A DNA stretch of 64,000 nt, taken from positions 1-64,000 of the forward strand of contig JANQMH010000131.1 in NCBI GenBank assembly GCA_028280195.1, in the 5' to 3' direction. The notes under the pieces are model-generated. The model saw only the letters and a program-made list of their open reading frames with translations. It did not search any database and was not told the DNA's origin. The translations under genes and the position numbers were made by a program. The stretch comes from Exilibacterium sp. (lineage in GTDB: Bacteria; Pseudomonadota; Gammaproteobacteria; Pseudomonadales; Cellvibrionaceae). This document shows positions 8,371-18,061 of the stretch, piece by piece. The number at the start of each line of letters is the position of its first letter. The stretch's first letter is position 1.

Positions 8371-9537
8371 CTAGTCCTTAAAACCCGGAACCCCACCACC
8401 GCCTTCCAAATTCAACGCATAGCGAGCGTTCCGACCACCACCTTGCAAACGATACAAACATCCCTTTTCAACAAGATCAGTGAGGTCTCGGGTAGCGGTA
8501 GCTTTTGAGCACCCCGTCATCCCGATGTACTTCTTAGCACTCACTCCATGCTCAAAACCTTCTGGGCCTGCTCTGAAAACCTTGTTAATAACCTTTACCT
8601 GGCGATCATTTAAACCGCTTCGTTCGTGTTGATCCCAGAACTTTGCTTTTTTCAGTACATAGTCGACATTCTGTACCGCCACCTGTTGTGCCTTTAAAAC
8701 GGTTTCACAAAACCAATTCACCCAAGGCGTAATATCGAGATTAGGCTCGCTCGCTTTGTGTAGACCTTCGTAGTAGGCTTTTTTGTCTCTTTCGAGGGCG
8801 GTCGACAAACTGAGTAACGGTGGTCGCCCCAGATCTTGGGCTAGTGCCTGCTCCGCAATGGCGCGTCCAACTCGACCATTACCGTCATCAAACGGATGGA
8901 TTGACTCGAACCACAGGTGTGCAACCGCTGAACGAACAGGTCCGGGCAACATCTCTTTGCGGTCGGGGTTCATTGGGCTGGAGTCGTTATACCACTGAAG
9001 AAAACACGTCATTTCCGCTTCGACCAGCCTGGACGGGGGTGCCTCATAATGCACCTTTTCATAACCTATAGGACCCGATACCACCTGCATTGGCTCTTCT
9101 GATGTCCGCCACTGGCCAACCTGTATCTGATGTAACAAACCATTGTTCTGTACTGGTATCACCAGCTGATGCCAGTGGAAAAGTTTGTCTTTTGTCAGTT
9201 GAGTAGAAAAGGTTTTACGAACATCAACCATGAGCGCAGCTATGCCTTCGGCTCGAGGGTCCACAACGCGAACAGGAGGATTGCTTAGGCCCAAAAAATT
9301 CTTGATGGAAGAACGAACATCCTCTCGATCCAGTCGTTCGCCCTCAATCTCGCTGGTATTGATAGCCTCGCTAACCATGAGGTCAACATAAGCTTCGTAT
9401 TGCAGCCTATCCTGTAACTGGCCCATTCCGCCGGATAATCGACCAGCTTCTAATGCGTACTGGTACAAGACGTCACGAAATTGCGTATCATCATAGGTAA
9501 AATCCGGCCAATCTGGGTGTTGCCAGCTATATTTCAT
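8371..9537 (-). CDS. Fic-domain protein with inhibitory helix and winged-helix C-terminus
   Basis: 388 residues. The active-site motif HPFDDGNGRVGR is intact, so AMP or another nucleotide could be transferred to a target protein hydroxyl. An N-terminal TSEIEG fits the (S/T)xxxE(G/N) inhibitory motif of class II Fic proteins, which blocks the ATP site, so the protein is probably self-inhibited. The last 100 residues look like a winged-helix DNA-binding domain (SAKKYIGMTGCSKATATRDL). It follows the methylase remnant by 59 bp in the same direction. Fic genes are often found inside restriction-modification loci. The target is unknown. Confidence 0.88.
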   Translation of the reverse strand: MKYSWQHPDWPDFTYDDTQFRDVLYQYALEAGRLSGGMGQLQDRLQYEAYVDLMVSEAINTSEIEGERLDREDVRSSIKNFLGLSNPPVRVVDPRAEGIAALMVDVRKTFSTQLTKDKLFHWHQLVIPVQNNGLLHQIQVGQWRTSEEPMQVVSGPIGYEKVHYEAPPSRLVEAEMTCFLQWYNDSSPMNPDRKEMLPGPVRSAVAHLWFESIHPFDDGNGRVGRAIAEQALAQDLGRPPLLSLSTALERDKKAYYEGLHKASEPNLDITPWVNWFCETVLKAQQVAVQNVDYVLKKAKFWDQHERSGLNDRQVKVINKVFRAGPEGFEHGVSAKKYIGMTGCSKATATRDLTDLVEKGCLYRLQGGGRNARYALNLEGGGGVPGFKD

Positions 9538-9596
9538 GCGCTTGAGCCAGTTATCTTCAGTTTTCGGCTCAGTATAGCCCTATATTTGAGCCGTTT

Positions 9597-11659
9597 CTAG
9601 CTATTATTTGGCTCACAGAAAGTGTATTGTTGATGAGCCTCGGCTCCCCTTCCACTCTCTTTAAAGCACTTAAATTTATCTAAAATATCAGGAAGGTCAT
9701 TATTTATTACCTTTTTATTTCGCCATAAGGTTCGTTCTACTAATTTTTTTCCTACACGTATTCGCTCGACTTCTTCCACAACCTCTACTACGTCCTCGCC
9801 ATCCGGGTGTTTTTTGTAAAGAACATTACCTCGCCTATCAAATCCTGTATTTTCAGAGACGGCCATAAAAACTTCATAGCTAACTTCTCCTCGCAGGTCT
9901 TCAACCGCAATCTCAGTTTCAGTCTTTTTTTTCAGAAACAATAATGTAGTGTTTATATTTACATTGGCCTCAACAATAAAGCACTCAACGGGAAGGTCTA
10001 CCGCAGCTATAACCCAGCAGTTTTTCATAATCCACCATCTCAAAGCAGCCATAGCTGGGCCAGGATTTCCTAACATTCCGCTGGGTAAAACAATTCCTAT
10101 TCTTCCACCAGGCTTAACCCATTTTATACTCCTCTCCACAAACAGCACCTCTGGAGCTACAGATCCATGCGACTCACCAGTATTCCTGAATCCTCCATTA
10201 TCGGTTTTTTCCCATTTTTTCGCCATCTCGAACTGATCCAAAATATGTTTATCGGTAATTGGAATATCAGCACCAAATGGAGGGTTCGTTAGTACAACAT
10301 CCAATGTGCCTAGCTTCGCATTCTTAAGAAACGGCTTTACACCAGATAAATGCCCTTGGGGGAACTCGATAGAATTCATGTGATGAATATTAGCCATTTC
10401 ATTTGCTCCCATGACCACATTCATCTGAGAGGCTTTGACTAAATCGGGATCAAAATCAGCTCCAAATAGTTTTTTTGCAGAATAGTTGGCTAACCTCTTG
10501 TGTATTTTTTCCATTCCGTATCTGTTGGAAATCTGGGGGACTTACATATTTCCTTCCTAACTTCCCACTCAATATGTTTGAGAGTAGAAACTAAGAATCC
10601 CCCCGTTCCACAAGAGGGATCTAAGACTGTTTCGTTTTCCTGCGGTGCAATAATTTCCACCATCAAATCAATAGCACTGCGAGGAGTAAAAAACTGCCCT
10701 TTATCACCACGTAAGTTATTACCGAAAATTTTTTGGTAAGCAGCCCCCTTTACATCCATTTCAGTACGGCCAAAATCATACTTAAACAGTTCCGATACCA
10801 TAAACGCCAAAGCGCGATCGGAAAGCTTGAGTTGTTCGCTGCCGTCAAAAACACCAAACTGCTTGTATTCTTTTTTCACCTGTTTAAACAGCGGCTCGAT
10901 ACGGGCACGAATACTTTTCTGCCCTTCAGCACTAAACTGCTCCGTCGGACCCGCCCAAAATTGACGAGGACGATTGACTTTCTCATCGTGCATCTTGGCG
11001 AAGATCAAGTAGAGGAACTGCCAAAAGGCAACCTCTTTACTCATACCTTCATTACCGTGGATATAGTTATGGCAACGTCTAAAGGTAATACGCAATACAT
11101 CTTCTTTAGCAACACGAAACTGTGCATCGGAGTAAACTTCACGCGTACCAAAACTATCACCTCCTAAAGGCCAGTCGCCCACCGGATTAAACTCGGTATC
11201 AAAGCGCGTTTCCGTTTTTTGCACATAGAAAAAATCCACACCGTTAGTCCATAAACCCCAGTCGCACTGGGGCAAAGCCCGCATAATCGATTCGAGCTTC
11301 GCCAAATCAGACTTGGCCTGTTCGTGACTGCGCATCAGTGGGACTTTTTTCCCTACCTTGGGCTGCTTTTCACACACGACAACCCGTTTGATATTCTCCG
11401 CTATTTGTTCATCACCCGCCGAAAAAATCGCAATATCAATTTTGATCTTCTTTTTTTTACTATTAGCCTCTTCTACCGTTACAACAAAATCGCGGACCAT
11501 ATCATCGATATCAATATGATATTCATGAAACAGCGCCCGTGCGGTGCGCTGCACCACCGGCTCTTTCGGCCCCTCTTTAATGGGCTGATCGGTGATGTAG
11601 TCTAAGATCATGCCATCTTCAATAGCTTCAATCGTTTCTGTGGTTTCACTGTCAGTCAT
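9597..11659 (-). pseudogene. HsdM-type N6-adenine methylase, split by a frameshift
   Basis: Two overlapping open frames make one protein. The upstream part (11659-10490) has an N-terminal region resembling HsdR-type N-terminal domains (RALFHEYHIDIDDMVRDFVV) and a methylase core with KGQFFTPR and the AdoMet motif DPSCGTGGF. The downstream part (10514-9597) continues with LFGADFDPDLVKASQMNVV and the catalytic motif NPPF. The break is at a run of six T (10505-10510; six A in the coding sense), where a one-base slip restores about 686 residues. It is a real mutation, an assembly error or, less likely, a -1 programmed shift. No specificity subunit or helicase is adjacent. Confidence 0.83.
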
Positions 11660-11734
11660 GTCTGGTCTCTAATAAAATACTACAATCGATCCACTCCAAT
11701 TAGCTTCACGGTACTGCGTTTTAGTGAGTGTCAA

Positions 11735-12682
11735 TTAGTCGTCTAAGAAGTAATCCGTATCTATCGCCTTAACAATGTAGGTCTCTTTCGTCGTAACACC
11801 TACACCAAACTCGATCATTAACTCGGCCAACTGATCGCCATTAATCAAGACCATGCTGCTATCAAGATTGGAAGCAAACGCTTTTGCCTCTGTAGAATAA
11901 TCCGACGTGGTAATAAACACTCCTTTTTTCGCCTTCATACCTTGAAGAGCACCAGCAAACTTTTGAATGTCCGGCCGCCCCACTGTTCCTTCCCAACGCT
12001 TTGCTTGAAGGTAAATATTATCCAAACCCAGGCGATCTTCACTGATAATACCGTCTATACCACCGTCAGCGCTCAGTTGCGTAGCTCTGCCTGCCTCCTC
12101 CCTGGAGCCCCCATACCCCATGGCCAGCATCACGTCAACGACCAGCTGTTCAAAAAAGGCTGGAGGTCCCTGTTTAATGGTGTCCAGCAGGTCTGAGGCT
12201 AATGTCTGTTGAAGTGCCGTGTAGGCGGCTTGAAGTGCTTCTTCCGGCGTAGCGATGTCCTCGATACCCGCTTCCTGACTGTCATGACCGCTGATACCAG
12301 CACCCGGCTGCGCTTGAGCAGTATCTGTTTTCTTGGTTTTTGGTGTTTGAAAAGCAATAAATTCAGGAAATTGTTTCAAGTATCGGTTGTCGAGTCTTTC
12401 TGGATTATCCAACAATGCTTTGCGACCACGCTCGGTTATCTGGCAATAAGAACGAACAGGTATCGTCAGTAATCCGGCTTTATGCAGATATGTTCGCGCC
12501 CAGCCGACGCGGTTTCTCATCACCGTTTGCCGCCCACTGTTTACCCTCTGCTCACGTTCATTTTCAGTAAGCTCAAACTGGTCGCATAGCTCAGTATATA
12601 GTTCACTGAGCCTACGTTGAGCGCCGTCCTCCAACATTGCCAACAGTGGCCTCATAATGGTTTGGTAGTCAGGTATCGGCAT
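11735..12682 (-). CDS. mrr: Mrr-family restriction endonuclease
   Basis: 315 residues. The N-terminal 90 residues form a winged-helix Mrr_N-like DNA-binding domain (YQTIMRPLLAMLEDGAQRRL). After a low-complexity linker the PD-(D/E)XK nuclease domain has E168 (FFEQLVVDVM), D210 in ADGGIDGII and QAK at 226-228, the residues expected of Mrr enzymes that cut modified DNA. It is the first gene of the mrr-hsdM-fic group, 75 bp upstream of the methylase. An Mrr-type nuclease beside a methylase could restrict foreign modified DNA. The sequence is AT-richer than the flanking core genes, which suggests transfer. Confidence 0.85.
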   Translation of the reverse strand: MPIPDYQTIMRPLLAMLEDGAQRRLSELYTELCDQFELTENEREQRVNSGRQTVMRNRVGWARTYLHKAGLLTIPVRSYCQITERGRKALLDNPERLDNRYLKQFPEFIAFQTPKTKKTDTAQAQPGAGISGHDSQEAGIEDIATPEEALQAAYTALQQTLASDLLDTIKQGPPAFFEQLVVDVMLAMGYGGSREEAGRATQLSADGGIDGIISEDRLGLDNIYLQAKRWEGTVGRPDIQKFAGALQGMKAKKGVFITTSDYSTEAKAFASNLDSSMVLINGDQLAELMIEFGVGVTTKETYIVKAIDTDYFLDD

Positions 12683-13292
12683 TACTCATCCTTTGCGCCT
12701 TTGTACTCAGGGATTCCTGATTTTCGGTCTTAACTAACGTCAAACGGCACTTCCTGCGGAATCCCCTAAGTAGTAAAAAGATCAGTTATCCCCCCCAAGA
12801 GCACCGCTTCTTATATGTCTATATGATATGAATAGGGGCTAGAAACGCTTAAAATATTGAAAGCCTCTGATGAGCCCGGGATACAGCAAAACCTTTTTAA
12901 TTGATCGATATAAACTCAACGTGCTGCCTCAAATCTCTCCCATTATTAAAAATGGCACAGGTTAGGGTAAGCGCAGAGGGTTAGCAAGATAGAACTGCAA
13001 AAAGAACACTTGAGCAAGAGGTTTGGCAGTAATTTCATTAAAATCATGGTAACCATAGTCTACGCAGGAAAACTCTAAATCTGGATGGCCCTAATATACA
13101 CGAGGTTTACACGCCGTTTGTGTAGCTTTTAAAATTCAAAAGAACCTTCACAAAAAACTACACAAATACCTACACTTTTGTCATTGATCAGATCACTTCA
13201 ATGATTAAGTTATTGATTTATTTGGGTCCAAGCCACACTTTGCGTACAATACACCGCTAAATCAAAAGTGTGTGCGGGACAAAAAAAGCCAA
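12683..13292. other. Non-coding stretch between mrr and mutS
   Basis: 610 bp, AT-rich, no open frame that resembles a protein. It contains the 9-bp inverted repeat at 13117-13166 and should hold the promoter of mutS. It is the right boundary between the island and GC-rich core sequence. Confidence 0.7.
13117..13166. repeat. Inverted TTTGTGTAG/CTACACAAA with a further CTACAC copy
   Basis: TTTGTGTAG at 13117-13125 and its exact reverse complement at 13158-13166 are followed by CCTACACTTTT at 13169-13179. Repeated short sites at an island edge resemble integrase arm-type binding sites, but no core att duplication was found. Confidence 0.4.
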
Positions 13293-15896
13293 ATGAATCA
13301 AGAAGTTAAAGCTCTCAAAAATCATACTCCCATGATGCAGCAATACCTGCGCATCAAGGCAGAACACCCCCAGGAACTGCTTTTCTACCGCATGGGGGAT
13401 TTCTACGAGCTGTTTTACGACGATGCCAAAAGAGCCGCCGAACTGCTCGATGTCACCCTGACCGCGCGCGGCAAAGCCGCCGGCGAGCCGATTCCCATGG
13501 CCGGCGTCCCCTACCATGCCGCCGACAACTACCTGGCCAAACTGGTACGACTGGGGGAATCCGTGGCCATCTGTGAGCAGATCGGCGACCCCAATACCAG
13601 TAAAGGGCCGGTGGAGCGCAAGGTAGTCAGAATCGTCACCCCGGGCACTGTCAGCGACGAGGCGCTGCTGGACGAAAGCCGCGATAATCTGCTGGTAGCG
13701 GTCTATGAAAGCGACGCCACCTACGGCATCGCCACGCTGGACATCGGCAGCGGCCGCTTTCAGGTACTGGAGGTAAACGGCCTGGAGGCGGCCCTCAGCG
13801 AACTGCAGCGCCTCAACCCGGCGGAGCTGCTACTGCCAGATGGTTGCAGCGATCCGTCGCTGGGCGAGGGCCGCCGCGGCCTGCGCCGGCGCCCGCCCTG
13901 GGAGTTCGAGCTGGATACGGCCGAGCGCTTGCTGTGCCAGCAGTTCGGCACCCAGAGCCTGGCCGGCTTCGGCTGCGATCAGCTGCGCACCGCCGTCGCC
14001 GCCGCCGGCTGCCTGCTGGCCTATGCGCGCGAGACCCAGCGCACCGGCCTGCCCCATATCCGCAGCATCGGCGTCGAGGACCGCGATCAGGCCGTCGCCA
14101 TGGATGCGGCCACGCGCCGCAACCTGGAACTCGACACCAACCTCGCCGGCGGCGATGACAATACCCTCTACGCCGTGATGAACCGCACCGCCACCGCCAT
14201 GGGCGGCCGCCTGCTGCGGCGCTGGCTGAACCGCCCGCTGCGCAGCCGCGACACCCTGCTCGGCCGCCAGCAGGCAATTGCCCAATTGCAGATCAACTAC
14301 AGCTTCGAGGCACTGCACACCAGCCTCAAGCAGGTCGGCGACATGGAACGTATTCTCGGCCGCCTGGCGCTGCGCTCGGCGCGCCCGCGCGACCTGTCGC
14401 GCCTGCACACCTCCCTGGCAGTCTATCCGGATCTGCAGGATCAGCTCGCCCGCTTCGACGGGCCGCTGTTGACAAAGCTCGCCGCCAGCATAGCCACCTT
14501 CCCGGGCCTGGTGGAGTTGCTGGCACGGGCCATCGTAGAGAATCCGCCAGTGGTTATCCGCGAGGGCGGGGTCATCGCCGAGGGCTACGACGCCGAACTG
14601 GACGAACTGCGCAATATCAGCAGCAACGCCGGCCAGTTTCTCACCGACCTGGAGAGCCGCGAGCGCCAGCGCACCGGCCTGGCCACCCTCAAGGTGGGTT
14701 ATAACCGCGTGCACGGCTACTTTATCGAGATCAGCCGCGCCCAGGCCGAACAGGCGCCGGCCGACTATATTCGCCGGCAGACACTGAAAAATGCCGAGCG
14801 CTTCATCACCCCGGAACTGAAGCAATTCGAGGACAAGGCACTGTCGGCCAAAAGCCGCGCCCTGGCGCGGGAAAAAGCCCTCTATGAAGCCCTGCTGGAA
14901 ACCCTCAATGAGCAGCTGCCGGCGCTGCAGGAATCCGCCGCCGGTGTATCGGAACTCGATGTGCTCACGGCACTGGCGGAGCGCGCCGACAGCCTGGGTT
15001 TCTGCAGCCCCGAACTGGCAGAGCAGCCCGGTATCCGTATCGGCGCCGGGCGCCATCCGGTAGTTGAGCAGGTGCTGGACACACCCTTCGTCCCCAATGA
15101 CCTGGAGTTTAACGATCAGCGCCGCATGCTGATCGTTACCGGCCCGAATATGGGCGGTAAATCCACCTATATGCGCCAGACCGCGCTGATTGTACTGCTG
15201 GCCCATATCGGCAGCTTTGTGCCGGCCGAGTCCTGTCGCCTGGGCCTGGTGGACCGCATTTTTACCCGCATCGGCTCCTCTGACGACCTGGCCGGCGGGC
15301 GTTCCACATTTATGGTGGAAATGACGGAAACCGCCAATATCCTCCACAATGCCACGGCCAACAGCCTGGTGTTGATGGATGAAATCGGCCGCGGCACCAG
15401 CACCTTCGACGGCCTGTCGCTGGCCTGGGCCTGCGCGGTTCATCTGGCGCAGCGGGTGCGCGCCTTCAGCCTGTTTGCCACTCACTATTTCGAAATTACC
15501 GCCCTGCCGGACACCGTTGCCGGAGTCGCCAATGTGCATCTGGATGCGACCGAGTACAACGACAGCATCGTTTTTCTACACAGTATCCAGCCCGGTCCGG
15601 CCAGCCAGAGCTACGGACTGGAAGTCGCCAAGCTGGCCGGTATCCCGGCGGAGGTGCTGGACAGCGCCAGACAGCAGCTGCAATTGCTCGAGAGCGGCCA
15701 GCACGCCCCCCCTGCAGCGGCGCCGGCGGCTGGCGCGGCTACGGCGGCGGCTGACATGCCATTTCAGGGAGAGCTGTTCAGCGCCGCCCAACCCCACGCC
15801 GCGGTGGAGCAACTGCGGCTTCTCGAGCCCGACGGGATGACCCCCAAACAGGCACTGGAAGCGCTGTATGACTTGAGAAAACTGGTTACGGATTGA
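13293..15896 (+). CDS. mutS: DNA mismatch repair protein MutS
   Basis: 867 residues, the usual length. The N-terminal mismatch-reading motif GDFYELF, the clamp and lever regions, the Walker A motif GPNMGGKST, and the Walker B/signature segment [14 protein letters not shown] are all present. It recognises base mismatches as a dimer and recruits MutL. The ATG at 13293 was chosen over the in-frame GTG at 13272 because homologs start near this point. An Ala/Pro-rich insertion (about 807-825) sits before the C-terminal dimerisation segment. fdxA follows in the same direction. Confidence 0.98.
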   Translation: MNQEVKALKNHTPMMQQYLRIKAEHPQELLFYRMGDFYELFYDDAKRAAELLDVTLTARGKAAGEPIPMAGVPYHAADNYLAKLVRLGESVAICEQIGDPNTSKGPVERKVVRIVTPGTVSDEALLDESRDNLLVAVYESDATYGIATLDIGSGRFQVLEVNGLEAALSELQRLNPAELLLPDGCSDPSLGEGRRGLRRRPPWEFELDTAERLLCQQFGTQSLAGFGCDQLRTAVAAAGCLLAYARETQRTGLPHIRSIGVEDRDQAVAMDAATRRNLELDTNLAGGDDNTLYAVMNRTATAMGGRLLRRWLNRPLRSRDTLLGRQQAIAQLQINYSFEALHTSLKQVGDMERILGRLALRSARPRDLSRLHTSLAVYPDLQDQLARFDGPLLTKLAASIATFPGLVELLARAIVENPPVVIREGGVIAEGYDAELDELRNISSNAGQFLTDLESRERQRTGLATLKVGYNRVHGYFIEISRAQAEQAPADYIRRQTLKNAERFITPELKQFEDKALSAKSRALAREKALYEALLETLNEQLPALQESAAGVSELDVLTALAERADSLGFCSPELAEQPGIRIGAGRHPVVEQVLDTPFVPNDLEFNDQRRMLIVTGPNMGGKSTYMRQTALIVLLAHIGSFVPAESCRLGLVDRIFTRIGSSDDLAGGRSTFMVEMTETANILHNATANSLVLMDEIGRGTSTFDGLSLAWACAVHLAQRVRAFSLFATHYFEITALPDTVAGVANVHLDATEYNDSIVFLHSIQPGPASQSYGLEVAKLAGIPAEVLDSARQQLQLLESGQHAPPAAAPAAGAATAAADMPFQGELFSAAQPHAAVEQLRLLEPDGMTPKQALEALYDLRKLVTD

Positions 15897-15998
15897 TCGG
15901 CGCGGGTATATTCTTATGCCAATAAAAGCTTCCCCAAGCGGCGATAAATGCTGGTAAAATGCGCGGCTCGTTGTAGCTGATTGAGGGAGTTCTGTCCC

Positions 15999-16322
15999 AT
16001 GACTTTTGTGGTTGGGGAAAACTGCATCAAATGTAAGCATACCGACTGCGTCGAGGTATGCCCTGTGGATTGCTTTTACGAAGGCCCCAATTTTCTGGTT
16101 ATCCACCCCGATGAATGTATCGACTGCGCCCTGTGTGAGCCGGAGTGCCCGGTGGATGCGATTTTCTCAGAAGACGAGCTACCCGACGGACAGGAGGCCT
16201 TCCTCGACCTCAATGGCGAGCTGGCAGAGGTCTGGCCCAATATCACGGAAAAGAAAGACGCCCTGCCCGATGCCGAGAAATGGGACGGGGTGGAAGGAAA
16301 ATTGCAGTATCTGGAGCGGTGA
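15999..16322 (+). CDS. fdxA: 7Fe ferredoxin FdxA
   Basis: 107 residues. The N-terminal half has the two cysteine sets of a [3Fe-4S][4Fe-4S] ferredoxin: [14 protein letters not shown] and [12 protein letters not shown]. The C-terminal half ([20 protein letters not shown]) is typical of the FdxA family in Proteobacteria. A soluble one-electron carrier. The ATG at 15999 follows a GAGGGAG ribosome site. It is 102 bp downstream of mutS, an arrangement common in pseudomonad-like genomes. Confidence 0.96.
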   Translation: MTFVVGENCIKCKHTDCVEVCPVDCFYEGPNFLVIHPDECIDCALCEPECPVDAIFSEDELPDGQEAFLDLNGELAEVWPNITEKKDALPDAEKWDGVEGKLQYLER

Positions 16323-16394
16323 TTTTCCATCACCGCAGTTGCCGTGGCGGCTTGTGCCGGCAGTACGACTCGCAATATGCGCAGCACCAAAACA

Positions 16395-16419
16395 AAAAAC
16401 CCACTTGTGGTGGGTTTTT
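16395..16419. terminator. Bidirectional rho-independent terminator
   Basis: AAAAACCCAC and GTGGGTTTTT pair around a 5-nt loop, giving a stem with a T-run on both strands. It sits between the convergent fdxA and SDR genes and probably ends both transcripts. Confidence 0.85.
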
Positions 16420-16444
16420 CGGAGGAACTGCGCTACCGGCCCCT

Positions 16445-17362
16445 CTACCCCTCGATACCAAAATGCCCCATGGCCTTTTTGACGAACTTCTCGGTCTGCT
16501 GGGCGCCGGCCGTTAATTCCTGCTGCGTGCTGATATCGTTGACTTCAGACCAGCGGGCGAGCACATTTTCCGGTGTCTGCTGCTCCGGTGGCAGGTAAAT
16601 ACCATCGGTCTCGTAAATATGGGTGCTGGCAAAACCGCCGGCGCCGCAGCACAGAATGAAACGGTTGGGCGCCTCCTCGTGGCACAGGGTCAGCAGGCCG
16701 GTGGTCACCGACTCGGGCGTCATCAATTTGAAAATCTCCTCGGGTATCAGATCTTCCGTCATCCGCGTACCGGCAGTGGGAGCCAGCGTATTGACGCGGA
16801 TATCGTATTTCTGGCCTTCGAGAACCAGCGTATTCATCAGGCCAACCACCGCGGTTTTGGCGGCGCCGTAGTTGGACTGGCCGAAATTACCGTAGAGGCC
16901 GCTGGAGGACGAGGTCATCACAATGCGCCCGTAGCCCTGGTCCCTCATCACATCCCACACCGCCTTGGTACAGTTGACCGAGCCCATCAGGTGCACCTGC
17001 ACCACCATGGCAAAGTCATCCAGGCCCATTTTGCTGAAAGACTTATCCCGCAGAATGCCGGCATTGTTGACCAGAATATCCACCCGCCCCCACTCGGCCA
17101 TGGCCGCTTCGACCATAGCCGACACTTCCTCGTAATTTGCCACATTGGCACCGTCGGCAATCGCCTCACCGCCGGCCCGCGCTATTGTCTCCACGACTTC
17201 CTGCGCCGCCTCGGAGGAGGCGCCGCTGCCATCGCGGCTGCCGCCGAGGTCATTGACCACCACTTTGGCGCCGCGCTCGGCCAATGCCAGCGCATGGCTG
17301 CGCCCCAGGCCGTTGCCGGCGCCGGTGACAATGGCCACCCGGTCTTTAAAACTGATACTCAT
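16445..17362 (-). CDS. SDR, (3R)-hydroxyacyl-CoA dehydrogenase-like
   Basis: 305 residues. NAD-binding TGAGNGLGR at 13-21, NNAG at 99-102 and the catalytic S151-154/Y165/K169 set are present. Sequence style and length match the dehydrogenase domain of peroxisomal multifunctional enzyme type 2, which oxidises (3R)-hydroxyacyl-CoA. It lies 31 bp downstream of a MaoC-type hydratase in the same direction, so the pair probably gives R-specific enoyl-CoA hydration and oxidation, the split form of a type 2 multifunctional enzyme. The substrate (fatty acid or sterol side chain) cannot be read from sequence. Confidence 0.9.
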   Translation of the reverse strand: MSISFKDRVAIVTGAGNGLGRSHALALAERGAKVVVNDLGGSRDGSGASSEAAQEVVETIARAGGEAIADGANVANYEEVSAMVEAAMAEWGRVDILVNNAGILRDKSFSKMGLDDFAMVVQVHLMGSVNCTKAVWDVMRDQGYGRIVMTSSSSGLYGNFGQSNYGAAKTAVVGLMNTLVLEGQKYDIRVNTLAPTAGTRMTEDLIPEEIFKLMTPESVTTGLLTLCHEEAPNRFILCCGAGGFASTHIYETDGIYLPPEQQTPENVLARWSEVNDISTQQELTAGAQQTEKFVKKAMGHFGIEG

Positions 17363-17393
17363 ACTGCTTGCCCCCCTGTTTCAGGATGATGTT

Positions 17394-17861
17394 TCAAGAT
17401 GATTTAAGGACTTGCATGCCCAGCCATTCAGCCAGCAGCGCCGGCTTTTCCTCACCCTTGATCTCGACGGTCACCGCGTACTTGGTAAGCCATTGACCGG
17501 GATTTTTCTCCTCGATGCTGACCACCGTCGCCAGCGCGCGCACCTCGCTGCCAACGGTAACCGGATTGATGAAGCGCACCTTGTCAAAGCCGTAGTTGAT
17601 GCCCATTTGCGCGCCCTCTAAGATCAGTGCAAAACTCTCCGCCAGATGGGAGAGCAGCGACAAGGTCAGAAAACCGTGGGCAATGGTCTTGCCGAAGGGT
17701 GTCTGTGCGGCCGCCTCGGGGTCGACGTGGATAAACTGGCGGTCCTCGGTGACGTCGGCAAAGGTATCGATACGCGACTGGTCAATTTTGAACCAGGGTG
17801 AGGGAGGTAACTCCCTGCCGATGAAATCGTCGATCTGGTCGGTGGAAATATTCGGCGTCAT
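17394..17861 (-). CDS. MaoC-like (R)-specific enoyl-CoA hydratase
   Basis: 155 residues with the hot-dog hydratase 2 motif: D and H in FIHVDPEAAAQTPFGKTIAHG, followed by FLTLSLLSHL. It should add water to trans-2-enoyl-CoA to give the (3R)-hydroxyacyl-CoA used by the next gene. The ATG at 17861 is the start consistent with the family; the frame is open upstream but with no better start. Its promoter region faces that of the tandem TetR regulator, which is the likely controller. Confidence 0.88.
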   Translation of the reverse strand: MTPNISTDQIDDFIGRELPPSPWFKIDQSRIDTFADVTEDRQFIHVDPEAAAQTPFGKTIAHGFLTLSLLSHLAESFALILEGAQMGINYGFDKVRFINPVTVGSEVRALATVVSIEEKNPGQWLTKYAVTVEIKGEEKPALLAEWLGMQVLKSS

Positions 17862-17904
17862 GTTACAGCGCTCCCGTGGAAATGTAGGGTGAAGATGGCC
17901 GGTG

Positions 17905-17917
17905 TCAAAAATTTTGA
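17905..17917. promoter_or_regulatory. Palindrome TCAAAAATTTTGA in the divergent promoter region
   Basis: A perfect 6-bp palindrome around one base in the 200-bp spacer between the MaoC and TetR starts. It is a candidate operator for the TetR-type regulator; it is short and AT-rich, so chance occurrence is possible. Confidence 0.3.
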
Positions 17918-18061
17918 ACTTACAGTATGCAAACACAACTTTCAAGAATCGCCGCAGTGGCACAGCGGGCACTTCAACCCGAGGGTCGAATCGTGCTAGC
18001 ATTCGAACCTTAGGTATGTTTTTTGATCTCGGCTACAAAGTTTACAGACGCCTCTCAAATT

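Noticed and set aside
10490-10530. Programmed -1 frameshift in hsdM
   Set aside because: The slippery context is GG-A6-T without the usual X XXY YYZ heptamer, and no downstream pseudoknot was evident; a mutation or read error is simpler.
13830-15539. Long minus-strand open frame across mutS
   Set aside because: It mirrors a complete mutS gene. Long antisense frames are expected in GC-rich codon-biased genes, and the product has no recognisable domain.
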